Source of the DNA: Limiplasma sp034927815
GTDB lineage: Bacteria > Bacillota > Clostridia > Christensenellales > Aristaeellaceae
Assembly: GCA_034927815.1 (NCBI GenBank)
Contig: JAYFPK010000017.1
Location: forward strand, 1 to 64,000
Length of the DNA stretch: 64,000 nucleotides
Direction: 5' to 3'
The notes beneath the pieces are model-generated. The model searched no databases. It saw nothing but the letters and a program-made list of their open reading frames with translations, and was not told where the DNA came from. How positions within the stretch are numbered: position 1 is the stretch's first letter; each line of letters starts with the position of its first letter. Below are positions 44,188 through 52,850 of the stretch, one piece after another. Position numbers and translations under genes: made by a program.

Positions 44188-45042
44188 ATGGCATATCACC
44201 GTCATTATCCCACGGATGGGGAAGCCAAAAAGCTGATCGTGGAAATCGGAAAGCGCATGTATATGAAGAACTTTGTCGCCGCCAACGACGGCAACATCAG
44301 CTGCAAGGTGGACGATGATATCATCTGGACCACGCCTACCGGCGTGTCCAAGGGCTTTATGGGCGAGGACGAGATGGTAAAGCTGCGCCTGGACGGCACC
44401 GTGCTTTCCCAGGGGGAGCGGGGTCCCTCCAGCGAGGTGAAGATGCACCTGCGCATTTATCAGGAAAACCCCGAAGCCATGGGTGTGTGCCACGCCCATC
44501 CCCCCATCAGCACCTCCTTTGCCATCGCCGGCATAGGGCTGGATAAGGCGATCTATCCCGAGGCCCTGGTGAATCTGGGTACCGTCCCCTGCGTCCATTA
44601 CGAGGCCCCAGGGTCCCAGGGCATCCCGGATTCCATCGCCCCCTACGCCAGGGACTATCACGCGCTGCTGCTGGCCAACCACGGGGCGGTGGCCTGGGGG
44701 CCCTCCCTGCTGGAGGCCTGGTACAGGCTGGAGTCCACGGAACATTACGCCATGGTGCTCATGTATACCGGCAATATTATCGGAAGGGCCAATGTGCTCA
44801 GCTGCGATCAGGTGAACGAGCTCATCCAGATCCGCCAAAAGCTGGGCATCACCTCCGGAGGCGTTCCTCCATGCTCTCCCCGCCCCACCAATACCCAGGA
44901 CGTTATCCCGGGGCATTCCCCTGTGGGCGCGCCGCTTTTGGACGCATCTTGCGGCTGCGCCGGAAACCGGGCTCAAAGCGAAGTGGATATACAGGCGGTT
45001 ACCCAGGCGGTGCTGGCCAGGCTGCAAAACCTGGGCAAGTAG
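44188..45042 (+). CDS. Class II aldolase with C-terminal encapsulation peptide (fuculose-phosphate/5-deoxyribulose-phosphate aldolase type)
   Basis: A 284-residue zinc aldolase that cleaves a ketose 1-phosphate to DHAP and an aldehyde. Zinc ligands are visible as H102 and H104 in CHAHPP and H165 in LLANHG, with the catalytic Glu at E83. After residue 220 comes a Pro/Ser/Gly linker and then an amphipathic helix (SEVDIQAVTQAVLARLQNL), the form of a BMC-targeting peptide, so it is probably lumenal. I chose the ATG at 44188; a start at 44149 is possible but lacks a ribosome site. Confidence 0.92.
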   Translation: MAYHRHYPTDGEAKKLIVEIGKRMYMKNFVAANDGNISCKVDDDIIWTTPTGVSKGFMGEDEMVKLRLDGTVLSQGERGPSSEVKMHLRIYQENPEAMGVCHAHPPISTSFAIAGIGLDKAIYPEALVNLGTVPCVHYEAPGSQGIPDSIAPYARDYHALLLANHGAVAWGPSLLEAWYRLESTEHYAMVLMYTGNIIGRANVLSCDQVNELIQIRQKLGITSGGVPPCSPRPTNTQDVIPGHSPVGAPLLDASCGCAGNRAQSEVDIQAVTQAVLARLQNLGK

Positions 45043-45082
45043 CCCATGTTCCTGCTGGAACGGAGGGGAGGAGAGTCAGCCA

Positions 45083-46417
45083 ATGAAAGCAGTGGTATTG
45101 GGAGGCGTGGCCGCGGGCATGAGCGCCGCCTCCAAGCTCAAGCGGGAGAAGCCCGATACGGAAATCTCCGTGTACGAGCGGGGCAGCTTCCTCTCCTATG
45201 GGGCCTGCGGGCTTCCCTATTACATCGGCGGCTTCAACACGGACCCGGCCAAGCTCATCGCCCGGACCCGGCAGCAGTTTGAGGAGATGGGCATCTGTAC
45301 CTTTCTGCGCCACGAAGCCCTCCGGCTGGACCCGGCCCAAAAAAGGGTGGAAATCAAGAATCACGACACAGGGGAAACCTTCTGGGACAGTTATGACGCG
45401 CTGATGATCGCCGTGGGCTCAGGCAGCGTGGTGCCCAGGGTGGAGGGGGCGGACCTTCCCTCGGTGTTCTATGTCAAAACCATGGAGGACGGCCTCCTGT
45501 TTGAAAGGATTCTCCGCCTGTCCAGCGTGAAGGAGACGGTGATCGTGGGCGGCGGGTACATCGGGCTGGAGATGGCGGAGGCCCTGCTCCACCTTGGCAA
45601 GAAGGTCACGGTGCTGGAGGCCGCCCAGCGGCTGCTGACGCCCTTTGAACCGGAGTTTTCCGAGATGGCGGCCCAGGAATTGGAGCGGCAGGGGGCCCTG
45701 GTGAGGCTGGGCGAACGGGTAACGGGCTTCTCCGGGGAAAGGGATCACCGGGTGGTGCATACCGGCCGGGGGGAGTACCGGGCGGACGTGGTGCTGGTGT
45801 CCATCGGCGTGGTGCCCGCCACGGACTTCTTGAAGGATAGCGGCCTGGAGATGGCCCGAAACGGAGCCATCGTCGTGGACCGCCAGCAGCGCGCCAGCCT
45901 GCCGGACGTGTTTGCCGCCGGGGACTGCGCCACCTGCTGGCACCGGCTGGCCCAGGAGAATTACTTTCTGCCCCTTGGCACCGTGGCCAACAAATGCGGC
46001 CGCATCGCCGGGGCGAACATGGCCGGAGGACACGAGGTCTTTGAAGGCGCGCTGGGCTCCGCGGCCATCAAGGTCTGCGGCTTGGAGATGGCCCGCACGG
46101 GCCTGAGCGAAGCGGATGCGGCCCGGCTGGGCATTGACTATGCCACAAAGCTGGTGACCTCCCAGGATCATCCCTCCTATTACCCGGACCCGGCAAAGCT
46201 CACCATCAAGCTGCTGTATGAAAAGCGCACCCGGCGGCTGCTGGGGGCCAACATCGCGGGAGCGAAGAACGCGGTGCTGCGGGGCAACCTCCTGGCTACC
46301 GCCATCCACGCGGGCATGAGCACCGAGGAACTGGGCATGGTGGATCTGGCCTACGCGCCCCCCTTTGCCAGCGTTTGGGACGCGGTGCACATCGCGGCCA
46401 ACGCGGCGAAATCATGA
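45083..46417 (+). CDS. CoA-disulfide reductase-like flavoprotein
   Basis: A 444-residue pyridine-nucleotide-disulfide oxidoreductase. It has the FAD motif VVLGGVAAGMSAASKL, a single redox cysteine C42 in SYGACGLPYYIGG, the NAD motif VIVGGGYIGLEMAEALL and a second FAD element VFAAGDCATCW. This form includes CoA-disulfide reductases, NADH oxidases and persulfide reductases. In the BMC operon it might keep CoA reduced or reoxidise NADH; which one is not clear. No encapsulation helix is seen. GGAGGAGAG precedes the ATG. Confidence 0.88.
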   Translation: MKAVVLGGVAAGMSAASKLKREKPDTEISVYERGSFLSYGACGLPYYIGGFNTDPAKLIARTRQQFEEMGICTFLRHEALRLDPAQKRVEIKNHDTGETFWDSYDALMIAVGSGSVVPRVEGADLPSVFYVKTMEDGLLFERILRLSSVKETVIVGGGYIGLEMAEALLHLGKKVTVLEAAQRLLTPFEPEFSEMAAQELERQGALVRLGERVTGFSGERDHRVVHTGRGEYRADVVLVSIGVVPATDFLKDSGLEMARNGAIVVDRQQRASLPDVFAAGDCATCWHRLAQENYFLPLGTVANKCGRIAGANMAGGHEVFEGALGSAAIKVCGLEMARTGLSEADAARLGIDYATKLVTSQDHPSYYPDPAKLTIKLLYEKRTRRLLGANIAGAKNAVLRGNLLATAIHAGMSTEELGMVDLAYAPPFASVWDAVHIAANAAKS

Positions 46418-46463
46418 ACCTGCCGCCCCAAGCGTACCTTTTTGATGAAAGCGAGGGACTTCC

Positions 46464-47276
46464 GTGAGCAAGCTGCTCCCCCTGGCCGACGCCATCCGCG
46501 CCATTCCCGACGGCGCGCTGCTGGGCCTGGGCGGAAACACCTTAAACCGCGCCCCCATGGCCGCGGTGATGGAGCTGGCCCGCCAAGGGAAGCGGGACCT
46601 TCGCCTGGTGAAAACCGCCGGGGGCATGGATGTGGACCTGCTATGCCTGGCGGGCTGCGCCGCCAGCGTGGACGCGGGCTTTGTGAGCTACGAAACGGAG
46701 TATTCCCTCTGCCGGCACTACCGCAGGGCTGTGCAGCGGGGCCTTGTAAAGGCCAATGAGCATGCGTGCTATACGGTTATCAGCGCACTGCGGGCCGCCA
46801 GCTGCGGCATCCCTTTCATGCCGGTCCGGGGGCTGATTGCCAGCGATCTGCTGTCGGTCAACGACTACTTCGCCCCCGTGGCCGATCCCTTTACCGGCGA
46901 AAGCCTGAATGCCGTGAAGGCCATCAGGCCGGACGTGTGCATCATCCATGCCCAGCTTGCCGATGACCGGGGCAATGCATTTTTGGAAGGGCCCCAGTAC
47001 GACGACGTTCTGCTGACCCGGGCTTCCCAAAGCACCCTTGTCACCGCCGAGCGTATCGTAGGGGAGGATTTTTTTGCCCGGTCCCGGGAAAAGGCCCACA
47101 TTCCCCATTTCCTGGTAAAGGCGGTGGTCCGCGCTCCCCGGGGCGCGGCTCCCGGCGCTTGCCACGGGGCTTACGGCGTCAATGACGGGGACATCCGTTC
47201 CTTCCTGGGGCTGGAGGACGACGCCTCCCTGGAGGCGTGGCTGCAAAGGAGGCCGCGCTATGCTCAGGCCCTGTGA
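46464..47276 (+). CDS. CoA-transferase-like subunit A (GctA/IpdA type)
   Basis: A 270-residue protein of the class I CoA-transferase alpha family: GLGGNTLNRAPMA binds CoA in relatives, followed by LRLVKTAGGMDVDLL and IHAQLADDRGNAFLEGP. It starts with GTG 46 bases after the flavoprotein gene. It overlaps subunit B by 17 bases. The pair resembles glutaconate CoA-transferase and the hydrolase-like IpdAB proteins. No such pair is standard in Pdu, Eut or fucose compartments. Confidence 0.85.
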   Translation: MSKLLPLADAIRAIPDGALLGLGGNTLNRAPMAAVMELARQGKRDLRLVKTAGGMDVDLLCLAGCAASVDAGFVSYETEYSLCRHYRRAVQRGLVKANEHACYTVISALRAASCGIPFMPVRGLIASDLLSVNDYFAPVADPFTGESLNAVKAIRPDVCIIHAQLADDRGNAFLEGPQYDDVLLTRASQSTLVTAERIVGEDFFARSREKAHIPHFLVKAVVRAPRGAAPGACHGAYGVNDGDIRSFLGLEDDASLEAWLQRRPRYAQAL

Positions 47277-47976
47277 CCTCATGGCGGTGTGCATGGCCCG
47301 GCTTCTCAGGGATGGAGAAACGGTGTTCCACGGCGTCAGCTCCCATCTGCCCATGATCGCCATTTTGCTGGCCAAGGCCACCCACGCGCCCCATGCGGTG
47401 CACCTGAATATCCCCGGGGGCGTGGATCCGGCAAATCCCCGGCTGCAAAGCTTCACCAGCGCGGGGGACGATCTGTGGACTTCGGCCCAGGCGGAGTTTT
47501 CCTTGCAAGAGGTCTTTGACCTGAGTATGCGGGGCGGGCTGGACGCGGCCTTTTTAAGCGGGGTTCAGTTTGACAACCGCGGCGGCGTCAACGCGTCCGT
47601 CATCGGCGAATACCGCAAGCCCAAGGTACGCCTGCCGGGGGGCGCGGGCAGCGCGGTGCTCATTCCCACAGCCAAGCGGGCCATCCTCTGGCGCGCCAAG
47701 CACGACCGGCGCACCTTTACCGGCGCCCTGGATTTTCTCACCGCCCGGGGCAATGTCAGCGACATCATCACACCCCTTTGCGCCTTTACGATGTACCAGG
47801 GGGAGCTGATCCTCAAAAGCGTGCACCCCACCTCCAGCGTGGAGGAAGTCGCCCGGCATACGGACTTTCCCCTGCGCTACCTGTCCCTGGCCGTCACGCC
47901 CCCTCCCACCCGGGAGGAGCTGTGCAAGCTGGAGGAGATTGATCCCCAGGACCTGCGCAGCCTGGAGTTTCGCTAA
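47260..47976 (+). CDS. CoA-transferase-like subunit B lacking the catalytic Glu
   Basis: A 238-residue beta subunit. It aligns with glutaconate CoA-transferase B through the HAP segment, then SGVQFDNRGGVNASVIGEY and VHPTSSVEEVARHT. Where transferases have the catalytic Glu of the ESG motif, this one reads LNIPGG (residues 49-54), so the acyl-anhydride Glu is missing. IpdB shows a similar loss and acts as a hydrolase. The ATG at 47260 has AAAGGAGG upstream. Confidence 0.85.
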   Translation: MLRPCDLMAVCMARLLRDGETVFHGVSSHLPMIAILLAKATHAPHAVHLNIPGGVDPANPRLQSFTSAGDDLWTSAQAEFSLQEVFDLSMRGGLDAAFLSGVQFDNRGGVNASVIGEYRKPKVRLPGGAGSAVLIPTAKRAILWRAKHDRRTFTGALDFLTARGNVSDIITPLCAFTMYQGELILKSVHPTSSVEEVARHTDFPLRYLSLAVTPPPTREELCKLEEIDPQDLRSLEFR

Positions 47977-48035
47977 CAAGCCGCCCGAAGCCGCAGGAGC
48001 TTGGCTTCATGATTTGAGAGAAGGAAGGTTTGACC

Positions 48036-49244
48036 ATGTCCCGCTTCGATACCTATTTCCTGATGAAGACCCCCGACGTGCCGGAATATGTGAAGGAAAA
48101 GGGCTATATGCCCAAGGACGCGGAGCTGAACGCCAAGGAGATCGGCGACGGCAACCTGAACTATGTGTTCCGGGTGGTGGACGAGAAGACCGGAAAAAGC
48201 GTGATCGTAAAGCAGGCGGGCGTAGCGCTTCGCATTTCCGCCGACATGAAGGTATCCACGGACCGCAACCGCATCGAAAGCGAAATTCTGGAGATTCAAT
48301 GGAAGTACGCTCCGGGGCTGGTGCCCCAGATTTTCGGCTATGACACGGTGATGAGCGCCTGCGTCATGGAAGACCTCTCCGATCACGCCCTGATGCGCTA
48401 CGCCCTCATGCGGCACGAAACCTTCCCCCGCTTCGCCGAGGATATCTCCACCTACATGGTCAACACCTTGCTGAAAACCACGGACGTGACCATGGAGCAC
48501 AAGGCCAAAAAGGACATGGTCAAGCGTTTCATCAACCCGGAGCTGTGCGAAATCACCGAGGACCTGGTGCTTACCGAGCCCTACAACGACCGCAACGGCC
48601 GCAACCTGGTGTTTCCCCCCAACGCGGAGTTTGTCCGGCGGGAGCTCTATGACGACCAGCGCCTACACTTGGAGATCGCCAAAATCAAGTTCGCGTTTAT
48701 GAACAACGCCCAGGCCCTGATCCACGGGGATCTGCACACCGGCTCCATCTTCGTCCGCCAGGACAGCACCCGGGTGTTCGATCCTGAGTTCGCCTTCTAC
48801 GGCCCCATGGGGTACGACATCGGCAACGTGGTAGCCAACCTGATCTTCGCCTATGACAACGGTACGGCGGCGGAAAACAGCGCATTTTGCGCCTGGACGC
48901 TGGACACCATCGTCCAGACCCTGGATCTTTTCTGCGAGAAGTTCCTGCGTGCCTTTGAGGAATGCGTCACGGACCCCATGGCCAAGACGCCGGGCTTCAA
49001 AGAATGGTACCTCTCCAGCATCATGGAGGATACGGCGGCCTATGCGGGCACGGAGCTGATCCGCCGTACGGTGGGCATGGCCCAGGTAAAGGACGTCACC
49101 ACCATCCCCCAGGAGGAGAAGCGCGCCTACGCGGAGCGGCTGAACATCCTGTGCGGCAAGGATTACATTATGAACCGGGCCCGCTTCCAAAAGGGCGGAG
49201 ATTTTGTGGCCGCTGTGAAAAGGGCCGGGCAGGCGGCAAGGTAA
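48036..49244 (+). CDS. mtnK: MtnK-type sugar kinase (methylthioribose or 5-deoxyribose kinase)
   Basis: A 402-residue kinase of the methylthioribose kinase family, which phosphorylates C1 of the 5-modified ribose. IGDGNLNYVFRVVD lies at the nucleotide loop, QALIHGDLHTGSIFV carries the catalytic Asp, and VFDPEFAFYGPMGYDIGN carries the metal Asp. Known relatives include DrdK, which uses 5-deoxyribose. No targeting helix is seen, so it is probably cytosolic. The ATG has AAGGAAGG upstream. Next to mtnA and an aldolase, it defines the pathway. Confidence 0.92.
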   Translation: MSRFDTYFLMKTPDVPEYVKEKGYMPKDAELNAKEIGDGNLNYVFRVVDEKTGKSVIVKQAGVALRISADMKVSTDRNRIESEILEIQWKYAPGLVPQIFGYDTVMSACVMEDLSDHALMRYALMRHETFPRFAEDISTYMVNTLLKTTDVTMEHKAKKDMVKRFINPELCEITEDLVLTEPYNDRNGRNLVFPPNAEFVRRELYDDQRLHLEIAKIKFAFMNNAQALIHGDLHTGSIFVRQDSTRVFDPEFAFYGPMGYDIGNVVANLIFAYDNGTAAENSAFCAWTLDTIVQTLDLFCEKFLRAFEECVTDPMAKTPGFKEWYLSSIMEDTAAYAGTELIRRTVGMAQVKDVTTIPQEEKRAYAERLNILCGKDYIMNRARFQKGGDFVAAVKRAGQAAR

Positions 49245-49281
49245 GCCGGCCCGCCAAAAATACGCGCAAAGGATGGTTCCT

Positions 49282-50370
49282 ATGTCCGATCAAAGCATCT
49301 TAACCTACGAAACCGTGGCGCTGAACGATGAAACAAGCGCTCTGGAGATCATCAACCAGACCAAGCTGCCCTATGAGGTGGAAATCCTCAGCCTTACCGG
49401 CCAGCAGGACATCTGGAACGCCATCTATTCTCTCCAGGTGCGGGGCGCTCCCGCCATCGGCGTAGCGGCGGCCTTTGGGATATACCTGGCCGCCAAGGGG
49501 ATCCAGGCGGGCAGCTACGAGGATTTTTACCGCCAGTTCAGGGCCGCCAAGGAATACCTGGATTCCGCCCGGCCCACCGCGGTGAATCTCTCCTGGGCCT
49601 TGCGGCGCATGGAGCAGGTGGTTTTGCAAAACAGGGATAAATCCGTGCCGGAGCTCAAGGAGCTGCTGCATCAGGAAAGCGTGGCCATCAAGGACGAGGA
49701 TGTATGGATGTGCCGCCAGATCGGCGAGTACGGCCTGAGCCTCATTCAGGACGGCGACGGCATCCTCACCCATTGCAACGCGGGCCAGCTGGCTACCTCC
49801 AAATACGGCACGGCCTTGGCCCCCATCCACCTGGGCCGGGAGCGGGGCATGAACTTCAAGGTGTTCACCGACGAAACCCGCCCGCTTTTGCAAGGGGCCC
49901 GGCTCTCCGCCTTTGAGTTGGTGGCCGACGGTGTGGACACCACCGTCATCTGCGACAACATGGCCTCCCAGGTGATGAAAAACGGCTGGGTCCAGGCGGT
50001 GTTCGTAGGATGCGACCGGGTGGCCGCCAACGGCGACGCCTGCAACAAGATCGGCACCAGCGGCGTGGCGATCCTGGCAAAATACTACGGCATTCCCTTC
50101 TACGTATGCGGCCCTACCTCCACCATCGACATATCCATCTCCCGGGGGGAGGATATCACCATCGAGCAGCGCCCCGCCGAGGAAATCACGGAAATGTGGT
50201 ATAAAAGGCGCATGGCTCCCCAGGGCGTGGGGGTCTATAACCCCGCCTTCGACTTCGCGGATCACGAGCTGATCACCGCCATCATCACCGAGTACGGCAT
50301 CGCCCGTCCCCCCTACACCCAAAGCCTGAAGGAAATCTTCCGCAAAAAGCGGGAAGCCCAGAAGAAATAG
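49282..50370 (+). CDS. mtnA: MtnA-type isomerase (methylthioribose-1-phosphate or 5-deoxyribose-1-phosphate)
   Basis: A 362-residue isomerase that converts the aldose 1-phosphate to the ketose 1-phosphate. The VRGAPAIGVAAAFG loop and the catalytic pair C165 (GILTHCNAGQLAT) and D245 (VGCDRVAANGD) match MtnA. A DrdI-type role on 5-deoxyribose 1-phosphate is equally possible. The ATG at 49282 follows AAAGGATGG. The stop is one base from the pduL start. Confidence 0.95.
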   Translation: MSDQSILTYETVALNDETSALEIINQTKLPYEVEILSLTGQQDIWNAIYSLQVRGAPAIGVAAAFGIYLAAKGIQAGSYEDFYRQFRAAKEYLDSARPTAVNLSWALRRMEQVVLQNRDKSVPELKELLHQESVAIKDEDVWMCRQIGEYGLSLIQDGDGILTHCNAGQLATSKYGTALAPIHLGRERGMNFKVFTDETRPLLQGARLSAFELVADGVDTTVICDNMASQVMKNGWVQAVFVGCDRVAANGDACNKIGTSGVAILAKYYGIPFYVCGPTSTIDISISRGEDITIEQRPAEEITEMWYKRRMAPQGVGVYNPAFDFADHELITAIITEYGIARPPYTQSLKEIFRKKREAQKK

Positions 50371-50371
50371 T

Positions 50372-51367
50372 ATGAACGAGAAAGAGCTGGAAGGCGTGGT
50401 GCTCCGTATCGTACTGACGGAGCTTGCCAAAAGAGGCGAATCCTTTGTGCCGGTCTCCACCTCGGGCCGCCATGTGCATTTGAGCCAGGGGGACCTGGAG
50501 CGCCTGTTCGGTCCGGGCTACCGGCTGACCAAAATGCGGGACCTGATCCAGCCGGGCCAGTATGCATGCCAGGAAAGCGTCACCATGGAATGCGAAAAGG
50601 GGAAGATTTCCCTGCGGGTGGTGGGGCCGGTCCGCAAGGAGACCCAGGTCGAGTTGAGCTATACCGATTGCCATAAGCTGGGGGTCAAGCCCATGCTGCG
50701 CATGTCCGGGGATGCGGCGGGCACCCCGGGCTGTACCCTGGTCAATGGCGACAGGCGGATTCTCCTCAGCCGTGGGGTCATGGTAGCGGCCCGGCATCTG
50801 CACATGTCCCCTGCCGAAGCGGAAGGCTTTGGCCTACGGGATGGGGACGTGGTGGCCCTCCAGGTTCAGGGGCCCAGGGCAGCCATTTTGGAGAACGTGG
50901 TGGTGCGAAGCGGCCAGGACCATAGCCTGGAGGCGCACATCGACAAGGACGAGGCCAATGCCTGCGGCCTGGCGGACGGCCAGCTCTGCCGGGTTGTACG
51001 CCTGCCCTGGCAGGAGGTATCCAAAGGGGCGCGGCACAGCCCCGCATCCCCTCCGCCCCCGGCCCGTCCCTACGGGAAGGCCCCGGCTTCCTCCCTGAAA
51101 TCCCCGGCCCTTGACGGCTGCGTTTCCCCTTCCCCCTCCTCCCCCCTAAAAACCTACGTGGCTCAAAACGCCCCGGAGGCCGAATCCTCTTTGCTGGACC
51201 TTTCGGCGGAGCCGAACTGCCTGCTGGGCGAGGAGGCGGTGCTGGCCGCGGCCCGGGACGGGCGCAGGATCATCCGCCTTGGCCCGAGCGCCATCATCAC
51301 CCCCTTGGCCCGGGACGCCGCCGCAGCCAGAGGCATTGAGCTGGTTCAACCTACGGAAGGAGCCTGA
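50372..51367 (+). CDS. pduL: Phosphate acyltransferase PduL with C-terminal extension
   Basis: A 331-residue protein. Residues 25-212 form the PduL core, with zinc-binding H34/H36 in SGRHVHLS and H142/H144 in ARHLHMSP. The first 20 residues (NEKELEGVVLRIVLTELAKR) form an amphipathic helix, the usual PduL targeting peptide. It would turn acyl-CoA into acyl-phosphate and free CoA. Beyond 212 are a Pro/Ser-rich linker and a unit with RRIIRLGPSAIITPLARDAA, absent from ordinary PduL. Translation is coupled to mtnA. Confidence 0.93.
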   Translation: MNEKELEGVVLRIVLTELAKRGESFVPVSTSGRHVHLSQGDLERLFGPGYRLTKMRDLIQPGQYACQESVTMECEKGKISLRVVGPVRKETQVELSYTDCHKLGVKPMLRMSGDAAGTPGCTLVNGDRRILLSRGVMVAARHLHMSPAEAEGFGLRDGDVVALQVQGPRAAILENVVVRSGQDHSLEAHIDKDEANACGLADGQLCRVVRLPWQEVSKGARHSPASPPPPARPYGKAPASSLKSPALDGCVSPSPSSPLKTYVAQNAPEAESSLLDLSAEPNCLLGEEAVLAAARDGRRIIRLGPSAIITPLARDAAAARGIELVQPTEGA

Positions 51368-51371
51368 GCAT

Positions 51372-52805
51372 ATGGCATTGACTGAACAGGAAATCCGCCA
51401 AATCACAGAGGACATCGTCAAAAGCCTGTCCGGCGCGCTCAAGGCGTCCTCTCCCCTTCTTTCCCCGGTCTCCCCGGGCGGCTCTACAGGCCGCTGGCTG
51501 TGCGACAGCGCCCAGGAGGCCATCCAAAACGCCAAACGCGCCCAGGAAAAGCTGGCTGAATCCAGCTTGGAAAAACGGGGCGAGCTGATTGAGGCCATGC
51601 GCAAGGCCGCCATAGACAACGCGGAATACCTGGCCAAGCTGGCCCACGAGGAAACGGGCTACGGCACCGTGGCGGCGAAAATCCAGAAGAACCTTTTGGT
51701 GGCCCGCCGAACCCCGGGCATTGAGGACCTGTCCACCTACTGCAAGACCGGGGATCATGGCATGATGCTGGTGGAGCAAGCGCCCTTCGGGGTCATCGGC
51801 TCCATCACTCCCTCCACCAATCCCACCTCCACGGTGATCAACAACGCCATCAGCATGGTGGCGGCAGGCAATGCCGTGGTGTTCAACCCCCATCCCGCTG
51901 CCAAGCGGTGCTCCCAGGAGGCCATGCGCCTTATGGAGGAGGCCAGTGTCACGGCAGGGGGGCCCCAGGCCCTGATCACCACCGTGAAGGAGCCTACCCT
52001 GGAAAGCGGCCAGGACATCATGACCCACCCGGACATCGCCATGCTCTCCATCACCGGGGGCGAGGCCGTGGTGGCCGTAGCCATGAAGAGCGGCAAAAAG
52101 GTGGTGGCCGCGGGCCCGGGCAATCCCCCGGTGATTGTGGATGATACCGCGGATATTCAGAAGGCCGCCAAGGACATCGTGGACGGTTCCAGCTTTGACA
52201 ACAACGTGCTGTGCATTGCCGAAAAGGAAGTGTTCGTCTTCAGCAACGTGGCGGACCGCCTGATGGCCGCCATGGAGCAGCACGGCGCGTACCGGGTCTA
52301 CGGGGAGGACGTTGACAGGATCGCGAAAACCGTGCTGATTCCCAAGGACGGCAGGCACGTGATCAACCGCCGGTATGTGGGCCGGGACGCGGCGGCGATT
52401 CTGCGGGATTGCGGCGTGAGCTTTACCGGCGCTCCCCGGCTGGTGATCGCCGAGGTGGACCGCGGCCACCCCTTTGTGATGACGGAGATGCTGATGCCGG
52501 TGCTGGCCATCGTCCGGGTGCGGGATATCGAGGAGGCGATTCAGGAAGCCCTTCGGGCGGAACAGGGGTGCAAGCATTCCGCCATGATCCACTCCACCAA
52601 TGTCCACCACATGTCCCAGGCCGCCCGGCGCATGGACACCACCATCTTTGTCAAAAACGCCCCCAGCTACTCCGGCCTGGGCTTTGGCGGCGAGGGCTAC
52701 ACCACCATGACCATCGCCACCCCTACGGGAGAGGGCGTTACCACCGCCAGAACCTTTACCCGGCTGCGCCGCTGCGTGCTATATGGGGATTTCCGCATCA
52801 GCTAG
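51372..52805 (+). CDS. CoA-acylating aldehyde dehydrogenase (PduP/EutE type), BMC cargo
   Basis: A 477-residue NAD-dependent enzyme that oxidises an aldehyde to acyl-CoA. The nucleophile is C281 (FDNNVLCIAEKE), with FGVIGSITPSTNPTST and GGEAVVAVAMKSGKK as cofactor regions. Residues 2-18 (ALTEQEIRQITEDIVKS) form an amphipathic helix followed by a Ser/Pro linker, the PduP/EutE targeting layout. Acetaldehyde is the natural product of aldol cleavage if the sugar is 5-deoxyribose. The ATG at 51372 has GGAAGGAG upstream. Confidence 0.94.
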   Translation: MALTEQEIRQITEDIVKSLSGALKASSPLLSPVSPGGSTGRWLCDSAQEAIQNAKRAQEKLAESSLEKRGELIEAMRKAAIDNAEYLAKLAHEETGYGTVAAKIQKNLLVARRTPGIEDLSTYCKTGDHGMMLVEQAPFGVIGSITPSTNPTSTVINNAISMVAAGNAVVFNPHPAAKRCSQEAMRLMEEASVTAGGPQALITTVKEPTLESGQDIMTHPDIAMLSITGGEAVVAVAMKSGKKVVAAGPGNPPVIVDDTADIQKAAKDIVDGSSFDNNVLCIAEKEVFVFSNVADRLMAAMEQHGAYRVYGEDVDRIAKTVLIPKDGRHVINRRYVGRDAAAILRDCGVSFTGAPRLVIAEVDRGHPFVMTEMLMPVLAIVRVRDIEEAIQEALRAEQGCKHSAMIHSTNVHHMSQAARRMDTTIFVKNAPSYSGLGFGGEGYTTMTIATPTGEGVTTARTFTRLRRCVLYGDFRIS

Positions 52806-52850
52806 CCCCAAGCCCGGCGCGGCGGCGCCGCAACAGACAGGAGCCATGTT

